64,000 nucleotides of DNA from Lachnospiraceae bacterium (GCA_017936885.1 JAGBEO010000001.1:127733-191732); one strand, 5' to 3'; counted from the first letter of the stretch, positions 26,501-34,321 are shown. Numbers and translations: made by a program. The notes: generated by a model from the sequence alone, not told the origin.

Positions 26501-26723
26501 TGACGGCAGAATACTTACTCTGCCCGGCAGCATCGGAGAATGAATCCTCTGTTTGCTTTTCTATCTCCGCTTTCTTCTGCTTAATTACACTCGCAGGCAG
26601 TTTAAAGTTCTCTAACTGTTTATGCAGCGTCTCTGCCACATAACTGTCTAATTCGGCATGCCTGTAACTGATAAAAGCATCGTATTGCCATGTTGTTCCG
26701 GTTGTATTATCCCTTTTTCCCAT
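23544..26723 (-). CDS. TIR domain protein with one membrane helix and a large beta-propeller-like domain
   Basis: A 1059-residue protein. Residues 12-150 are a TIR domain (YDAFISYRH, VFRDREELPLVANL, then SPRLNESMWCRKEIETF), in which Glu125 is at the position of the NADase glutamate of catalytic TIRs. Residues 226-249 form one transmembrane helix preceded by a basic stretch, so the TIR side should be cytosolic. A helix or coiled coil spans about 250-300. Residues 340-1059 are repeated beta strands of WD40/PQQ-like character (SRLLSVDEFGSLVVWDGASGE, LDTNTGEVLWEYES), predicted outside the cell. The architecture resembles a receptor with an extracellular propeller and an intracellular NAD-cleaving or scaffold domain. 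No partner gene is obvious. Confidence 0.82.
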   Translation of the reverse strand: MGKRDNTTGTTWQYDAFISYRHAELDSYVAETLHKQLENFKLPASVIKQKKAEIEKQTEDSFSDAAGQSKYSAVKTRIHRVFRDREELPLVANLADPITDALEHSEYLIVICSPRLNESMWCRKEIETFIEMHDRDHVLAVLVEGEPVDSFPEELLYREEEEVRTDGSVIKKKIPVEPLAADVRGTNHKEMKRKIKSELLRLAAPMFDCNYDELKQRHKEQRTRKIIMTSVSVSAACLLFGAVSTMMTLRIQHQNTQIKAQAVEIAAQADEIEAQYREAVRSNCIIQAGVAERLLEDGDRIGAMETAFAVFPQPGNEEIPYTAQASYALSESLRLYENGTKIMPDRLLEADTTIMFVQTSPEGSRLLSVDEFGSLVVWDGASGERLVNMLLPEGVLREEEQALFISEDAFFHPTEDGVALYDLTTGKDKYCVRDTSLCGLFRQISYAEEAGIAIIQCQDGYTVIQGESGEILATMDWTEENTELQDACRISEDGSLYAVSVIRETLESTEQESETREVRVYRTADGACLHTYSMPYNYTKHLRFDGEILYIVNDGDTGEETDNILDTGNMRGRLYACDLTKESDFLWSYELEGEWLYETSIASAQGSCYVVCSTYDELLVLDKRRGGVEDRFSFGTELVELGNYLDSNAFLVFTRDGEWHYVNLDTMTDYVGESFAQCTSANVKTFTWGNDYWLTLPYRSKVITLYRQAMAPDAQLLCTLEKEPREAVLSEDGSRMAVAVYGDGAATDILMLDTNTGEVLWEYESEDGYYVGMDFVDLTFETEPEATYGGYPFYPYLTLVTSDEILILEIETGTKRAGVENDCSSPEEVSFSHYGNVCYHVSIWGRDGSYSYWLDAFDTGDKELYLNYLSEEEEAKVHEWTDVSYEEHCAYASGIHWHAYVFETDDTLRLYQNEGWAESAVIQDINSTYVERIFFGGNNQNEDYTDNMLYVVYRDGSVRAFELKTDDGLTVAETEGFGDMEDILCSWHYSKGKDYGIFQGEYDAYLATPAGELTAHVDSFLALDDDADMLYTKDRYAIYRVPVYDVQDIYEEAVRQLDQ

Positions 26724-26835
26724 TGTATTTTCCTTATATTATTTTTCTTTGCTAATTTTGACCAATCCAATCAATCCTTTGCTTTCTGATGTGACCTTTC
26801 AAAAAAATTTCTACCACTTTAATCCAATTATGTGA

Positions 26836-28386
26836 CTATTCATGCGTTTGCACTTCCTCATATGTATGGAAGAAAATATCCCGCTCTACTACATAGATAT
26901 CATGCCTGTCATCGCACCGTACAGCCAGATAATCCCCTTCTTTGCCCAACATATATTTCTCTTCATCCCACGCTGTAAACACCTTAACCCTTCCGGTCAA
27001 TTCTTTCGCATGGATGTGCGTGCCGCCGCTGGCAATGCATATTTTCGCATAGTCGCTCAGCTTCAGCACTTCCCCTGTGGCGCGATTGTGAATTGTGGGT
27101 TCATATAAAGTATTGCAGTGTGCATGGGTTTCATCCTCACAGTACGGTTTCCGTGTCGCCTCATAGGTTCTCTCAAATTTCTCTCTGATGTTGGGATATA
27201 CCTCTCCTTTAATACCGATCATGATAATCAGATCCTCTTCCACCATCATATCCACATCGCCTTCCAGCGTACGAATAGTGATCGGTGTGCCAACCGGCAG
27301 TACATCAGTTGCGTTCACATAACCAAGTGGCAACGGCTTTTTCACGTAAGACTTCATTCCCGTAATTTCTATTTCATATTCCTTGGCATAGATAATCTCA
27401 CAGTGATCGAAATAGTCATTCAGCCGTTCGCTGAAAAAAGCCTCTGAATGCATCGTCGGATAGGATTCCTCATAGAGAACCTTATTGATAAAACCGCCTG
27501 CCTTCTCTCTGTGTCCGCCGCCAGAACCTACTCCTTCTGCCAAAAAAGCTGCCAGTTCATTGGCTTGCACCTCTTTCACACAACTACGGACGGAAAACTT
27601 GTATCCGTCTTTTGTTTCATTATAAACAACACAGCAGTTTACCTCTGCCACCTGATTGAGAAAATCGCTGATCAGTCCCAAAATATTCGGGTCACAGGGC
27701 TGTGCCTTGATAATCCCATATTTATAGTCATCATTATAGATATGCCGGATCATCGCTACTCCCGCAATCTCCATTTCCTGTAAAGACAGATTGGAATTAC
27801 GAAATAAGGTAATCAGTGTTTTCTCACAGGGCAATGCTTCCCGCATATCCATATCCAGCGGATTATAAATTTCCGAAAATTGATTGGTATCCGTATAAAG
27901 TCCGTAATACAAAGCCGTTCCCAGCTTTGTATCCCTGATCTCGTACCCCGCTTCACGAAGCATGTTCCAGACCAGTGTAGAACAACTGCCCAAGTGGGGA
28001 TTGATCTCACTTTTCTTCACGTCCCGTATTTCTACCTGATGATGGTCTATGATTGCCGCCTCTTTTGCCGGAAGGAACGTCACATTGCCTGCTCCATACT
28101 GGCAATCCGTAGTAATCAATAATCCCGGTACCTGCCCGTCCGGCTCTTTTGCCAAAAAGGCACCCGTATCTTCTATATAGGAAATAGGGATGTTCAGATG
28201 CTCCAGCATCAGAAGCAGATTCGGTTTCTGTATCTTGCTTCTGCCGCAATAGATAAGGTGCACTTCTTTACCTAGGCTTTGAAAGTATACATACAATGCA
28301 TAACCGGAAGCTATGGCATCCGCGTCAGGGTTATCATGACACTGTATGGTGATGGGATCGTATGCTGCAAGTTCTGTTAATTTCAT
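26836..28386 (-). CDS. DHH family phosphoesterase
   Basis: A 516-residue protein. Residues 1-300 contain the DHH/DHHA1 phosphoesterase core: HDNPDADAIASGYALYV, TTDCQYGAGN, IDHHQVE and the C-terminal glycine-rich GVGSGGGHREKAGGF. This fold hydrolyses short oligonucleotides, cyclic dinucleotide products or related phosphodiesters. About 200 further residues (KSYVKKPLPLGYVNATDVLPVG and THAHCNTLYEPTIHNRATG) form an extra domain that I do not recognise. The start is the ATG at 28386 behind GGAG; the frame is open 20 codons further upstream but without a ribosome binding site. The specific substrate is unknown. Confidence 0.85.
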   Translation of the reverse strand: MKLTELAAYDPITIQCHDNPDADAIASGYALYVYFQSLGKEVHLIYCGRSKIQKPNLLLMLEHLNIPISYIEDTGAFLAKEPDGQVPGLLITTDCQYGAGNVTFLPAKEAAIIDHHQVEIRDVKKSEINPHLGSCSTLVWNMLREAGYEIRDTKLGTALYYGLYTDTNQFSEIYNPLDMDMREALPCEKTLITLFRNSNLSLQEMEIAGVAMIRHIYNDDYKYGIIKAQPCDPNILGLISDFLNQVAEVNCCVVYNETKDGYKFSVRSCVKEVQANELAAFLAEGVGSGGGHREKAGGFINKVLYEESYPTMHSEAFFSERLNDYFDHCEIIYAKEYEIEITGMKSYVKKPLPLGYVNATDVLPVGTPITIRTLEGDVDMMVEEDLIIMIGIKGEVYPNIREKFERTYEATRKPYCEDETHAHCNTLYEPTIHNRATGEVLKLSDYAKICIASGGTHIHAKELTGRVKVFTAWDEEKYMLGKEGDYLAVRCDDRHDIYVVERDIFFHTYEEVQTHE

Positions 28387-28477
28387 GGTTTCTCCAATCT
28401 GTAATGTACTGTTAATAATCATATCAAAAAGAGAAGAAAAGGACAATCATGCATTATCCTTTTCTTCCATGTTCTTC

Positions 28478-29063
28478 CTATGATATCTGTTTCTCAAACT
28501 CCTGGATAGATCTGACCTTCGCTGCCAACTTACTCCACTTTTTCAAAATACGCATTTCTTCCTGCTCTCGTACGGTATTCTTCATACATGCTCATATAGT
28601 TCAGTTCTACCTCCTCACTCCGTTTGACCTACTCTACCATCCGATGCATCTCCTGTAGATCATCGTTGCAGGCATTTTCCATCGTTGTGTCCTCCATATA
28701 CGTAAGGAGCTGCCGTAACGTTTCCGATACAACGCCATGTATACCTTTCGTGTATAGGAAAATGGTTACCGCGCCATCCTCGTAAGGCATATCGGGATCT
28801 TCTATGCATCGGTTTTTGATCGTATAGATGACCCGGTCGCGCCCGAACGGATCAAAATCTTCCTCTTCAAAATAAACGTCCAGCCGCGCGCCGTGCAGGT
28901 TCGTATCGCTTCCGGGATAAACCTTCTGAGGAAATACTTTCAGTCTGCCGAAGATGATCTCCAGAAGTTTCTTCCCAAACTTCTCTCCGATCTCCGGATA
29001 ACTCAGTACCGACTCAAATAAAAAGTTCTCCAATAAATTCATATCCTCCAGTTTTTTCTGCAT
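28478..29063 (-). pseudogene. Decayed Rpn family (PD-(D/E)XK) nuclease / putative transposase gene
   Basis: The frame starts MQKKLEDMNLLENFLFESVLSYPE and reaches HGARLDVYFEEE. It then jumps to DFDPFGRDRVIYTIKN, so it lacks about 65-70 residues that in the intact copy at 34322-35188 contain the catalytic YNAEMQ segment. An in-frame TAG at 28629-28631 ends this frame. In-frame translation beyond it continues with recognisable family sequence (VKRSEEVELNYM). The C-terminal LKKWSKLAAKV is found in another frame, ending at 28478. So there is one large deletion, one nonsense codon and one frameshift with deletion. The gene cannot make an active nuclease. Confidence 0.8.
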
Positions 29064-29239
29064 CTGCATTTCTCCTTTCGTATCGGTGAAAAGCAGATAT
29101 GCGGACACTGAACCTACTGTGTCATGCTGTATTACCTGACTTTCCACCCTCTTTAATTGTATTCATTCGGGGATCGTCAGGCGAATTGCCGTTATCGAAA
29201 ATTAATTAAGAATTTCTCGTTTCCCTGATATGTAAGTGT

Positions 29240-29282
29240 ATTGTAACAAGTACATTATAAATTGTCAAGTGCGTGTTACAAT
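29240..29282 (-). promoter_or_regulatory. Promoter toward the decayed nuclease gene, within a 9-bp inverted repeat
   Basis: On the minus strand TTGACA (29263-29268) and TACAAT (29240-29245) are 17 bp apart. ATTGTAACA (29240-29248) and TGTTACAAT (29274-29282) are perfect inverted copies flanking this promoter, which suggests control by a dimeric regulator. It lies about 180 bp upstream of the pseudogene start. Confidence 0.55.
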
Positions 29283-29662
29283 TCTATGTTATAAGTTTTT
29301 TCCGTTTCGATTTTTTGTTTTATTTCGTGCTATGTTCCTCATATCATAAGACGGTTCGCTCTTTTGCTATGGCAGTAGTCCTGTTACAGAAAGACAAGTC
29401 GCATTTGTATCCTTAACTTTGCTTTTTTTAGCATGAACAAGCTATTTTATTGCACAAATCTGCATGAAACGCTGTTTTTTGACATTTTAATTAAGCTATT
29501 TGCAAATTCAGTATTCAAATTCCACTATTTGTGTAATTGATTATATAATGATGCCGAATCATTAAATCGGATATTGAATTATTGCTTGTATTTTTAAATA
29601 AATCTGACTGTTTGGAAAAAATGACAAGATAGAAAAATGCGTACACTGGGGTGATGATTATA
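29283..29662. other. AT-rich gap upstream of agrB
   Basis: No gene is seen. A TATAAT at 29545-29550 lacks a good -35, as expected for an activator-dependent promoter. CTATTTG occurs at 29496-29502 and 29525-29531, and AAGCTATTT occurs at 29439-29447 and 29493-29501. These direct repeats are candidate binding sites for a LytTR regulator, but they do not match a published consensus exactly. Confidence 0.35.
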
Positions 29663-30238
29663 ATGAACCTGCTAATGAATCGGATCGCACAATTACATGA
29701 CTTTACGGATTATGAACTTAAACTCATTCGGTTCTATGTTACAGGCATTCTGTATGACATCACTAAAATGCTTGCAATCGGAATCTTCTTCTATTGTATC
29801 GGAAGATTTCCCGAATTTCTGTTCACATTAATTCCGCTTCTATTCCTTAGGAAAAACACAGGTGGATATCACTTAAAAACCTATTGGACTTGTTTTTTGG
29901 CATCTTTCATTTATTTTATTCTGGCAGGTATTGTGTTGCCGTCTACTGTTCCAACCGGTTTATCATGGATGCAGCTAACGTTGCTTGTTTGTGTGTGGAT
30001 TATTTATTATATTGGTCCTATTTCATCCAACAGAGAAATTAATCTAAACAAAGAACAATTGCATAGAGTTCATATTCACAGTTTTCAAATTGTATTCGTT
30101 ATCTCCGTTTTATTATTTCTATTCCCGGATACAAAATATCTTACTGTAAGCTTTTGGACTGTTGTACTACACAGCATCCAATTGATTATAACTAAAATGA
30201 AGAAAAGAGGTGAAAATAATGAGAAAGTATTTGGATAA
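29663..30238 (+). CDS. agrB: AgrB-like peptide-processing protease
   Basis: A membrane protein of about 191 residues that cleaves and cyclises an AgrD peptide during quorum sensing. The catalytic pair is visible in RKNTGGYHLKTYWTC: His70 and Cys77 are seven residues apart, as in staphylococcal AgrB. Several hydrophobic helices follow, and the tail is basic (ITKMKKRGE). I start at the ATG at 29663, about nine bases after GGGGTG; a GTG at 29651 and ATG at 29654 are in frame but too close to that site. The 3' end overlaps the agrD-like gene by 20 nt, so the two are translationally coupled. Confidence 0.9.
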   Translation: MNLLMNRIAQLHDFTDYELKLIRFYVTGILYDITKMLAIGIFFYCIGRFPEFLFTLIPLLFLRKNTGGYHLKTYWTCFLASFIYFILAGIVLPSTVPTGLSWMQLTLLVCVWIIYYIGPISSNREINLNKEQLHRVHIHSFQIVFVISVLLFLFPDTKYLTVSFWTVVLHSIQLIITKMKKRGENNEKVFG

Positions 30239-30344
30239 AATCCTTTTGGCTGGAAGTTTGTTGTGTCTGAGCTTGTTCCCGGTACATATTCCTTACAATA
30301 GTATATGCCTTTTTGGTGAACCAGATTTTCCAACAGAAGAGTAG
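30219..30344 (+). CDS. agrD: AgrD-like cyclic autoinducer peptide precursor (41 aa)
   Basis: A short gene that begins inside the end of agrB behind AGAGGTGA. The 41-residue product has the AgrD layout: a positively charged start (MRKYLDK), a hydrophobic helical leader (about 8-24), a core with Cys30 in NSICLFG, and an acidic tail GEPDFPTEE with the usual E-P...P pattern. The thiol of Cys30 would form the thiolactone. Only three residues separate Cys30 from the EP of the tail, whereas Listeria- or Clostridium-type peptides have about five. The ring would therefore be unusually small or the cleavage site shifted. Identity rests on position, coupling to agrB and the pattern. Confidence 0.82.
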   Translation: MRKYLDKILLAGSLLCLSLFPVHIPYNSICLFGEPDFPTEE

Positions 30345-30361
30345 AGCCATCCGCATAATGA

Positions 30362-30405
30362 TAATGCTGTCACATACATCGTCCTATATGTGACAGCTAT
30401 TATTT
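30362..30405. terminator. Bidirectional terminator between agrD and the agrC remnant
   Basis: AATGCTGTCACATA pairs with TATGTGACAGCTATT in a long stem, followed by ATTTTG on the plus strand. It also covers the 3' end of the convergent kinase fragment, whose stop is at 30384-30386. Confidence 0.7.
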
Positions 30406-30761
30406 TGCGGCAACATAATACTGAATTCTAAATATTGGTCTCCATTCTCCATCTTATTTTCAACCTTAATACCACCATCCAATTGCTTCAGCTTTTTTCT
30501 GATTTTGTCCAAGCCAATTCCTCTTCCAAAACCTTTGCTACTATAATTTCTTTGAAAGAATTTATCAATCTCTTCCCGTGAATAGAATATACTTATATTA
30601 GACACATAAAAGATATCCCACCCATCTTCTCTTTTGTATCCTATAATGATTTTCTTTTTCTCATAATCAGTTTCCAATAGTGCCTCAAGCGCATTATCTA
30701 TCAAAACTCCCCACATCTCAATAATCTCATATTCTGAGACTATTAACGGCAAAGCAATCAT
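30384..30761 (-). pseudogene. AgrC-like histidine kinase, C-terminal ATPase part, separated by a nonsense codon
   Basis: This 125-codon piece holds the GHKL ATPase domain: the N box in WGVLIDNALEALLE, a Y-rich middle, and the G box in SSKGFGRGIGLDKIRKKLKQLDGGI. It is in the same frame as the sensor part upstream, separated only by TAG at 30786-30788 and eight codons (reading IEIEHRLE) before the next ATG. Joined, the protein would be a normal AgrC-like kinase of about 430 residues. There is no clear ribosome binding site for a separate start, so this half is probably not made efficiently unless translation reinitiates or the TAG is read through. Confidence 0.8.
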
Positions 30762-30785
30762 TTCTAGTCTGTGTTCTATTTCAAT

Positions 30786-31670
30786 CTAATGACGTTTTAT
30801 CTCCTGTTCCTTTTGGTATAAGAATCCAGCAATCAACGGATTATCTGCTGAAAGTAATATTTGTGTCTCCTTATTGGATTCCAGTACAAAATTGCAATAC
30901 TTTTTCTGTCTATCCACAAGTTCTTCATAAGTATTCGTTGTATAAATAATGCTATAAATTGTATTTATATGATTCTTAATATCATGCTGTCTGTCACTAA
31001 TTAACACAATCAATTCTTCATAGGCTGAATAATACAATTTATTAATTTCCATCTCCGCCTTTCTCTTCTCCGTTTCAATTTTAGTTTTCTGCCACTCAGC
31101 TACTATAACAATCATCAAACCGGTAAAATATAATAGTTGTAAATAGTCTTTACCAGACAGATAACTTTTGTCTTTTGCCTCCAAAAGATTAACTACCAAA
31201 CAAGTGCATACAAACAATAATAAGCCTATATAAATTCTTCTATTTTTAAGTATTGAATTATAAAATTTGTTCAATATTTCACAATGCATCAATCCCCAAA
31301 GTACAGCAAAACATCCTGCATTAATCAGAAAAACTTTCTGTACTTCATTATTTTCACCTAGCAAAAAGGAAACAACGATATAAAATATCTGCTGTAAAAC
31401 AACCACAATTACAACTGTTAACAAGCAATTAAGTAAACTTTCTTTTATACCTTCTCCGTATTCACATAACCCATATATAAAAATAATGATATAGGATAAT
31501 GAAAATAAATAAGTCGGTAAGTTATATTCATTTATCAGTGTGGTTAATAAAATCTCAGATATAATAAAAGATATTGTTTTAATATCATACTTTACCCTCA
31601 TCCCAAAGAAAGTCGCAACACCATATAAGATAGCAAATATTTCCATTAATAAACCCAAACTTCTAACCAT
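30786..31670 (-). pseudogene. AgrC-like sensor histidine kinase, membrane and H-box part, cut by in-frame TAG
   Basis: About 294 codons. Six or so hydrophobic helices (residues about 4-190) form the peptide-sensing membrane domain. A dimerisation helix follows, with the phospho-acceptor His229 in DRQHDIKNHINTIYS. The frame then meets TAG at 30786-30788 just before the ATPase domain. The codon before it is CAT, and a single C-to-T change from CAG would explain the stop. The start is the ATG at 31670 with GAGGG upstream, overlapping the end of the LytTR regulator gene by 8 nt. Without the ATPase half it cannot autophosphorylate. Confidence 0.8.
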
Positions 31671-32388
31671 ACACAACATCCCTCATAAAAAACTTCTTAT
31701 ACATAACTCCGATTTCCACCGACTCCGAATATCCCCGCAGTTTAATATAACGATTCGCTATATCAATATGCTCAATATAATCTTTATTGATAATCGCATA
31801 CCGGCTGCATTGAATAAACCTCTCCGAATCCAATTCATTCAAGATATCTTTGCAAGGCAGATATGCCAACTTCACATCGCCATCTGTCGCATGGATGATA
31901 CGGCATCGCCTGCTGTTCTCAATATAGACGATCCGCTTTTTTTCTTTTTTATAAAGGAGTCCATTATTACGAAAATAAATACTTTCACTGCGCTCCGGCT
32001 GTAACGGCATAAGCAGAGCTTCCCTGATGTTCTTCTTAACATGCGCTGCATTATATGGCTTCTCTATATAACTATAACAATGAAAATCACGGCTGGAATA
32101 CAGCATTGGATCATCCAAAGACGTTACAAAAATAATCGGTGTATATTCATATTTTTTTTGCTGTCTGATATATTCTGCGAATTTAATTCCTGAGACATCA
32201 CCGGAGTAATGAGGATTTAAGATAATATCTATAAGAAACAAGTCAATACTGCCTTTTATCATGTGTACATAAGCCTGTTCCAGATTAGTGGCGCTTCTCA
32301 CTTCAATCTCAAGATCAAGTTCTCCGACAATTTTAACCAACATATCAAGGCTACTCTGGTTATCTTCCAGTATTAAAATTGTCTTCAT
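31663..32388 (-). CDS. LytTR family response regulator (first copy)
   Basis: A 241-residue regulator. Residues 1-125 are a receiver domain: the acidic pocket in ILILEDN, phospho-acceptor Asp54 in FLIDIIL, Thr/Ser in IIFVTS, and Lys in YIEKPY. Residues about 135-240 are a LytTR DNA-binding domain (IVYIENSRRCRIIHA, FIQCSRYAIINKDYIEHID). This is the class that partners AgrC kinases and activates agr promoters. It sits between an XRE regulator gene and the broken kinase gene in one operon. A paralogue lies at 33048-33782. Confidence 0.9.
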   Translation of the reverse strand: MKTILILEDNQSSLDMLVKIVGELDLEIEVRSATNLEQAYVHMIKGSIDLFLIDIILNPHYSGDVSGIKFAEYIRQQKKYEYTPIIFVTSLDDPMLYSSRDFHCYSYIEKPYNAAHVKKNIREALLMPLQPERSESIYFRNNGLLYKKEKKRIVYIENSRRCRIIHATDGDVKLAYLPCKDILNELDSERFIQCSRYAIINKDYIEHIDIANRYIKLRGYSESVEIGVMYKKFFMRDVVYG

Positions 32389-32409
32389 TACCAGCCACCC
32401 ATTTTCTAC

Positions 32410-32811
32410 CTATCCCTTGTCTTTAAACAGCCTGTCCAACGCTTTCTTAATATCCTCCAAGTCTGCATTCACAGACAAACTGCTGCTTTTTCCTTCTGTA
32501 AAATAGAACAATAATCTAACTAAAACTTTCATTTTCTCGACATCAGATGTCCTCTTGATCATTTCCAAAATATCTTCTGCACTCTCACTCACTCCATACA
32601 GCAGATAATCGGATGATACACTAAAATATTCGCACATCAGTGCTACTATTTTATTGGAAGGCACATGAACTCCCCGCTCATAACAACTTACCATATTCGT
32701 GCCGATCGATAGTATTTCCGCCAATTGTTCCTGCGTAATTCCTCTCGCTTCACGGAGTTCTTTTATTCTTTTTCCCAGACTATCACTATTAAACGAATAA
32801 TCCACAGCCAT
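32410..32811 (-). CDS. XRE family helix-turn-helix regulator
   Basis: A 133-residue protein. Residues 12-70 are a Cro/C1-type helix-turn-helix (LGKRIKELREARGITQEQLAEILSIGTNMVSCYERGVHVP). The C-terminal part is helical (SAEDILEMIKRTSDVEKMKVLVRLLFYF) and may mediate dimerisation. It is the first gene of the operon XRE, LytTR regulator, agrC remnant, so it probably tunes this signalling locus. This is an inference from position only. Confidence 0.85.
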   Translation of the reverse strand: MAVDYSFNSDSLGKRIKELREARGITQEQLAEILSIGTNMVSCYERGVHVPSNKIVALMCEYFSVSSDYLLYGVSESAEDILEMIKRTSDVEKMKVLVRLLFYFTEGKSSSLSVNADLEDIKKALDRLFKDKG

Positions 32812-32967
32812 CTAATGTCTCCCCAATATTTTCTTCTATTATATCCTTGTTGGGAATACGCTTTAACACGGTATTGGTGTTATAAACTAATAATAATACC
32901 ATTAGTTTCGTTTTAATTATATGCCATCCGCCACGCAAGGAAGACCAATTCTTCAAATTATTGTACA

Positions 32968-33020
32968 AAGAAAAAGAGCTATTGTTCCGGCAGCACATCA
33001 CTACCTTTACAACAGCTCTT
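32968..33020 (-). terminator. Terminator after the second LytTR regulator gene
   Basis: AAGAGCTGTTGT pairs with AACAATAGCTCTT around a long loop, followed by TTTCTTTG on the minus strand. It separates the second LytTR gene from the XRE operon, so the latter needs its own promoter. Confidence 0.65.
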
Positions 33021-33047
33021 AATCAGAGCACGCCTTAGACTATGCTC

Positions 33048-33782
33048 TTATTCTATTACCTCTAAAATTCTCCGTACCTCATTCTTATAAGTCATACCGA
33101 TTTCAACGCTTCCGAGATTATTCTTTAAATTAATTACCCGATTGACAATATCTGCATTATCTATATACGCACGATTGATGATCATATTTCTGCTGCATTG
33201 GAATATATCATCATTTCCAATTTCTACTAACAACTTATGCAGACTTATGTAATTGATGGCATCTGCCTCTCCATTACTTTTATGCAGGATAAGGCGATGT
33301 TTGTCCACCTCTGCGTATACGAATTCATCGGACGCTATCTGTATGATAATACCATCCTGTTTGAAAGAATAATACTTCCTGTCCGGTCTTTTCCCCGGAA
33401 AAAGCAGCGCCTCTGCAATTATGTTCATGACTCTCCGATCATCATAAGGCTTCTCAATATAAGTATGGCACCGCAAACGATCCATCGTATAGCGATTTAG
33501 ATCCTGCAAAGCCGTCACAAAGATAATCGGTGTGAACATATAACACTGCCGCTCCCGCATATGTTCAACAAAAGTAAGACCGGACACGTCATTTACCGCT
33601 CCGGTCTTCATCATAATATCAATAATAAACAGATCAATATTACTGTTAGCGGCGTATTGATAAGCCTCCTGTACATTTTCACATGCAAATATGATATCCC
33701 GCTCCTGACATACTTCGCGAACAATCCATTCCATGTACTCCCTTGAATCAGCATTATCTTCCAATATCAGTATTCTTTTCAT
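33048..33782 (-). CDS. LytTR family response regulator (second copy)
   Basis: A 244-residue paralogue of the regulator at 31663-32388. It shares ILILEDN, IIDIM (Asp55), PIIFVTALQD, YIEKPYDD, FQCSRNMIINRAYIDNADIVNR and VEIGMTYK. The receiver spans residues 1-125 and the LytTR domain about 140-244. It is monocistronic, ended by the terminator at 32968-33020. A TATAAT is present upstream at about 33840, but with a weak -35. No kinase gene is adjacent; it may share the agrC-like kinase or an unlinked one. Confidence 0.9.
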   Translation of the reverse strand: MKRILILEDNADSREYMEWIVREVCQERDIIFACENVQEAYQYAANSNIDLFIIDIMMKTGAVNDVSGLTFVEHMRERQCYMFTPIIFVTALQDLNRYTMDRLRCHTYIEKPYDDRRVMNIIAEALLFPGKRPDRKYYSFKQDGIIIQIASDEFVYAEVDKHRLILHKSNGEADAINYISLHKLLVEIGNDDIFQCSRNMIINRAYIDNADIVNRVINLKNNLGSVEIGMTYKNEVRRILEVIE

Positions 33783-33943
33783 CTCTTTTTCTCCTTAGCG
33801 TTTTATTCATGCAGCCTTGGATAAATTAGGCATACACATACTATTATAATCCGTTCCTAAGAAGAACTTCTGATAAAATGCAAATAATGCAATTCTATTC
33901 ACAAACTATATCTTTCGCACTGATTTTGCCATAAAAATGCAAT

Positions 33944-34249
33944 TTAGTACTGAATATCAAGTGTTCGTGCAACGGCACCGCAATATCCCCGGTATGCAAT
34001 TTTGTGCATCAAATTCATTCTACCGGCATCCTCCCACAGTTCATCCCCGCCGTTTTGTGTCTGTCGGCAGATCCACATTCCTGTCGTCTCAGTTCCGTCC
34101 GGCAGTTGAAAAGTTCCGGTGATAATGATATCGGATTTACCATCTTCGTCTGTGTCCTGATTGCTGCAGGCCGCTAATCCGGGAATCCCCAGTATCAGCA
34201 TATAAATCATCCTATACACTGCATGTCCGACATGCTTACTATGTTTCAT
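33944..34249 (-). CDS. Small putative lipoprotein
   Basis: About 101 codons from the ATG at 34249 (GGTGGTAAG upstream). A short basic start and a hydrophobic run end in LAAC, which could be a lipobox. An acidic DTDEDGKSD follows, then GTFQLPDGTETTGMWICRQT. The signal is plausible but the region is short and has no recognisable family, so it may be a remnant. It lies between a LytTR gene and an Rpn-type gene. Confidence 0.4.
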   Translation of the reverse strand: MKHSKHVGHAVYRMIYMLILGIPGLAACSNQDTDEDGKSDIIITGTFQLPDGTETTGMWICRQTQNGGDELWEDAGRMNLMHKIAYRGYCGAVARTLDIQY

Positions 34250-34321
34250 ACTGCTTACCACCAATCTACATTTATAGTTATTGGCAGTATATCGCAGATT
34301 GGCGGTAAATACACTCTGTAT

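Noticed and set aside
30786-30788. TAG in agrC considered as pyrrolysine or other recoding
   Set aside because: No pyl genes or recoding signal are seen, and the site fits a simple CAG-to-TAG mutation.
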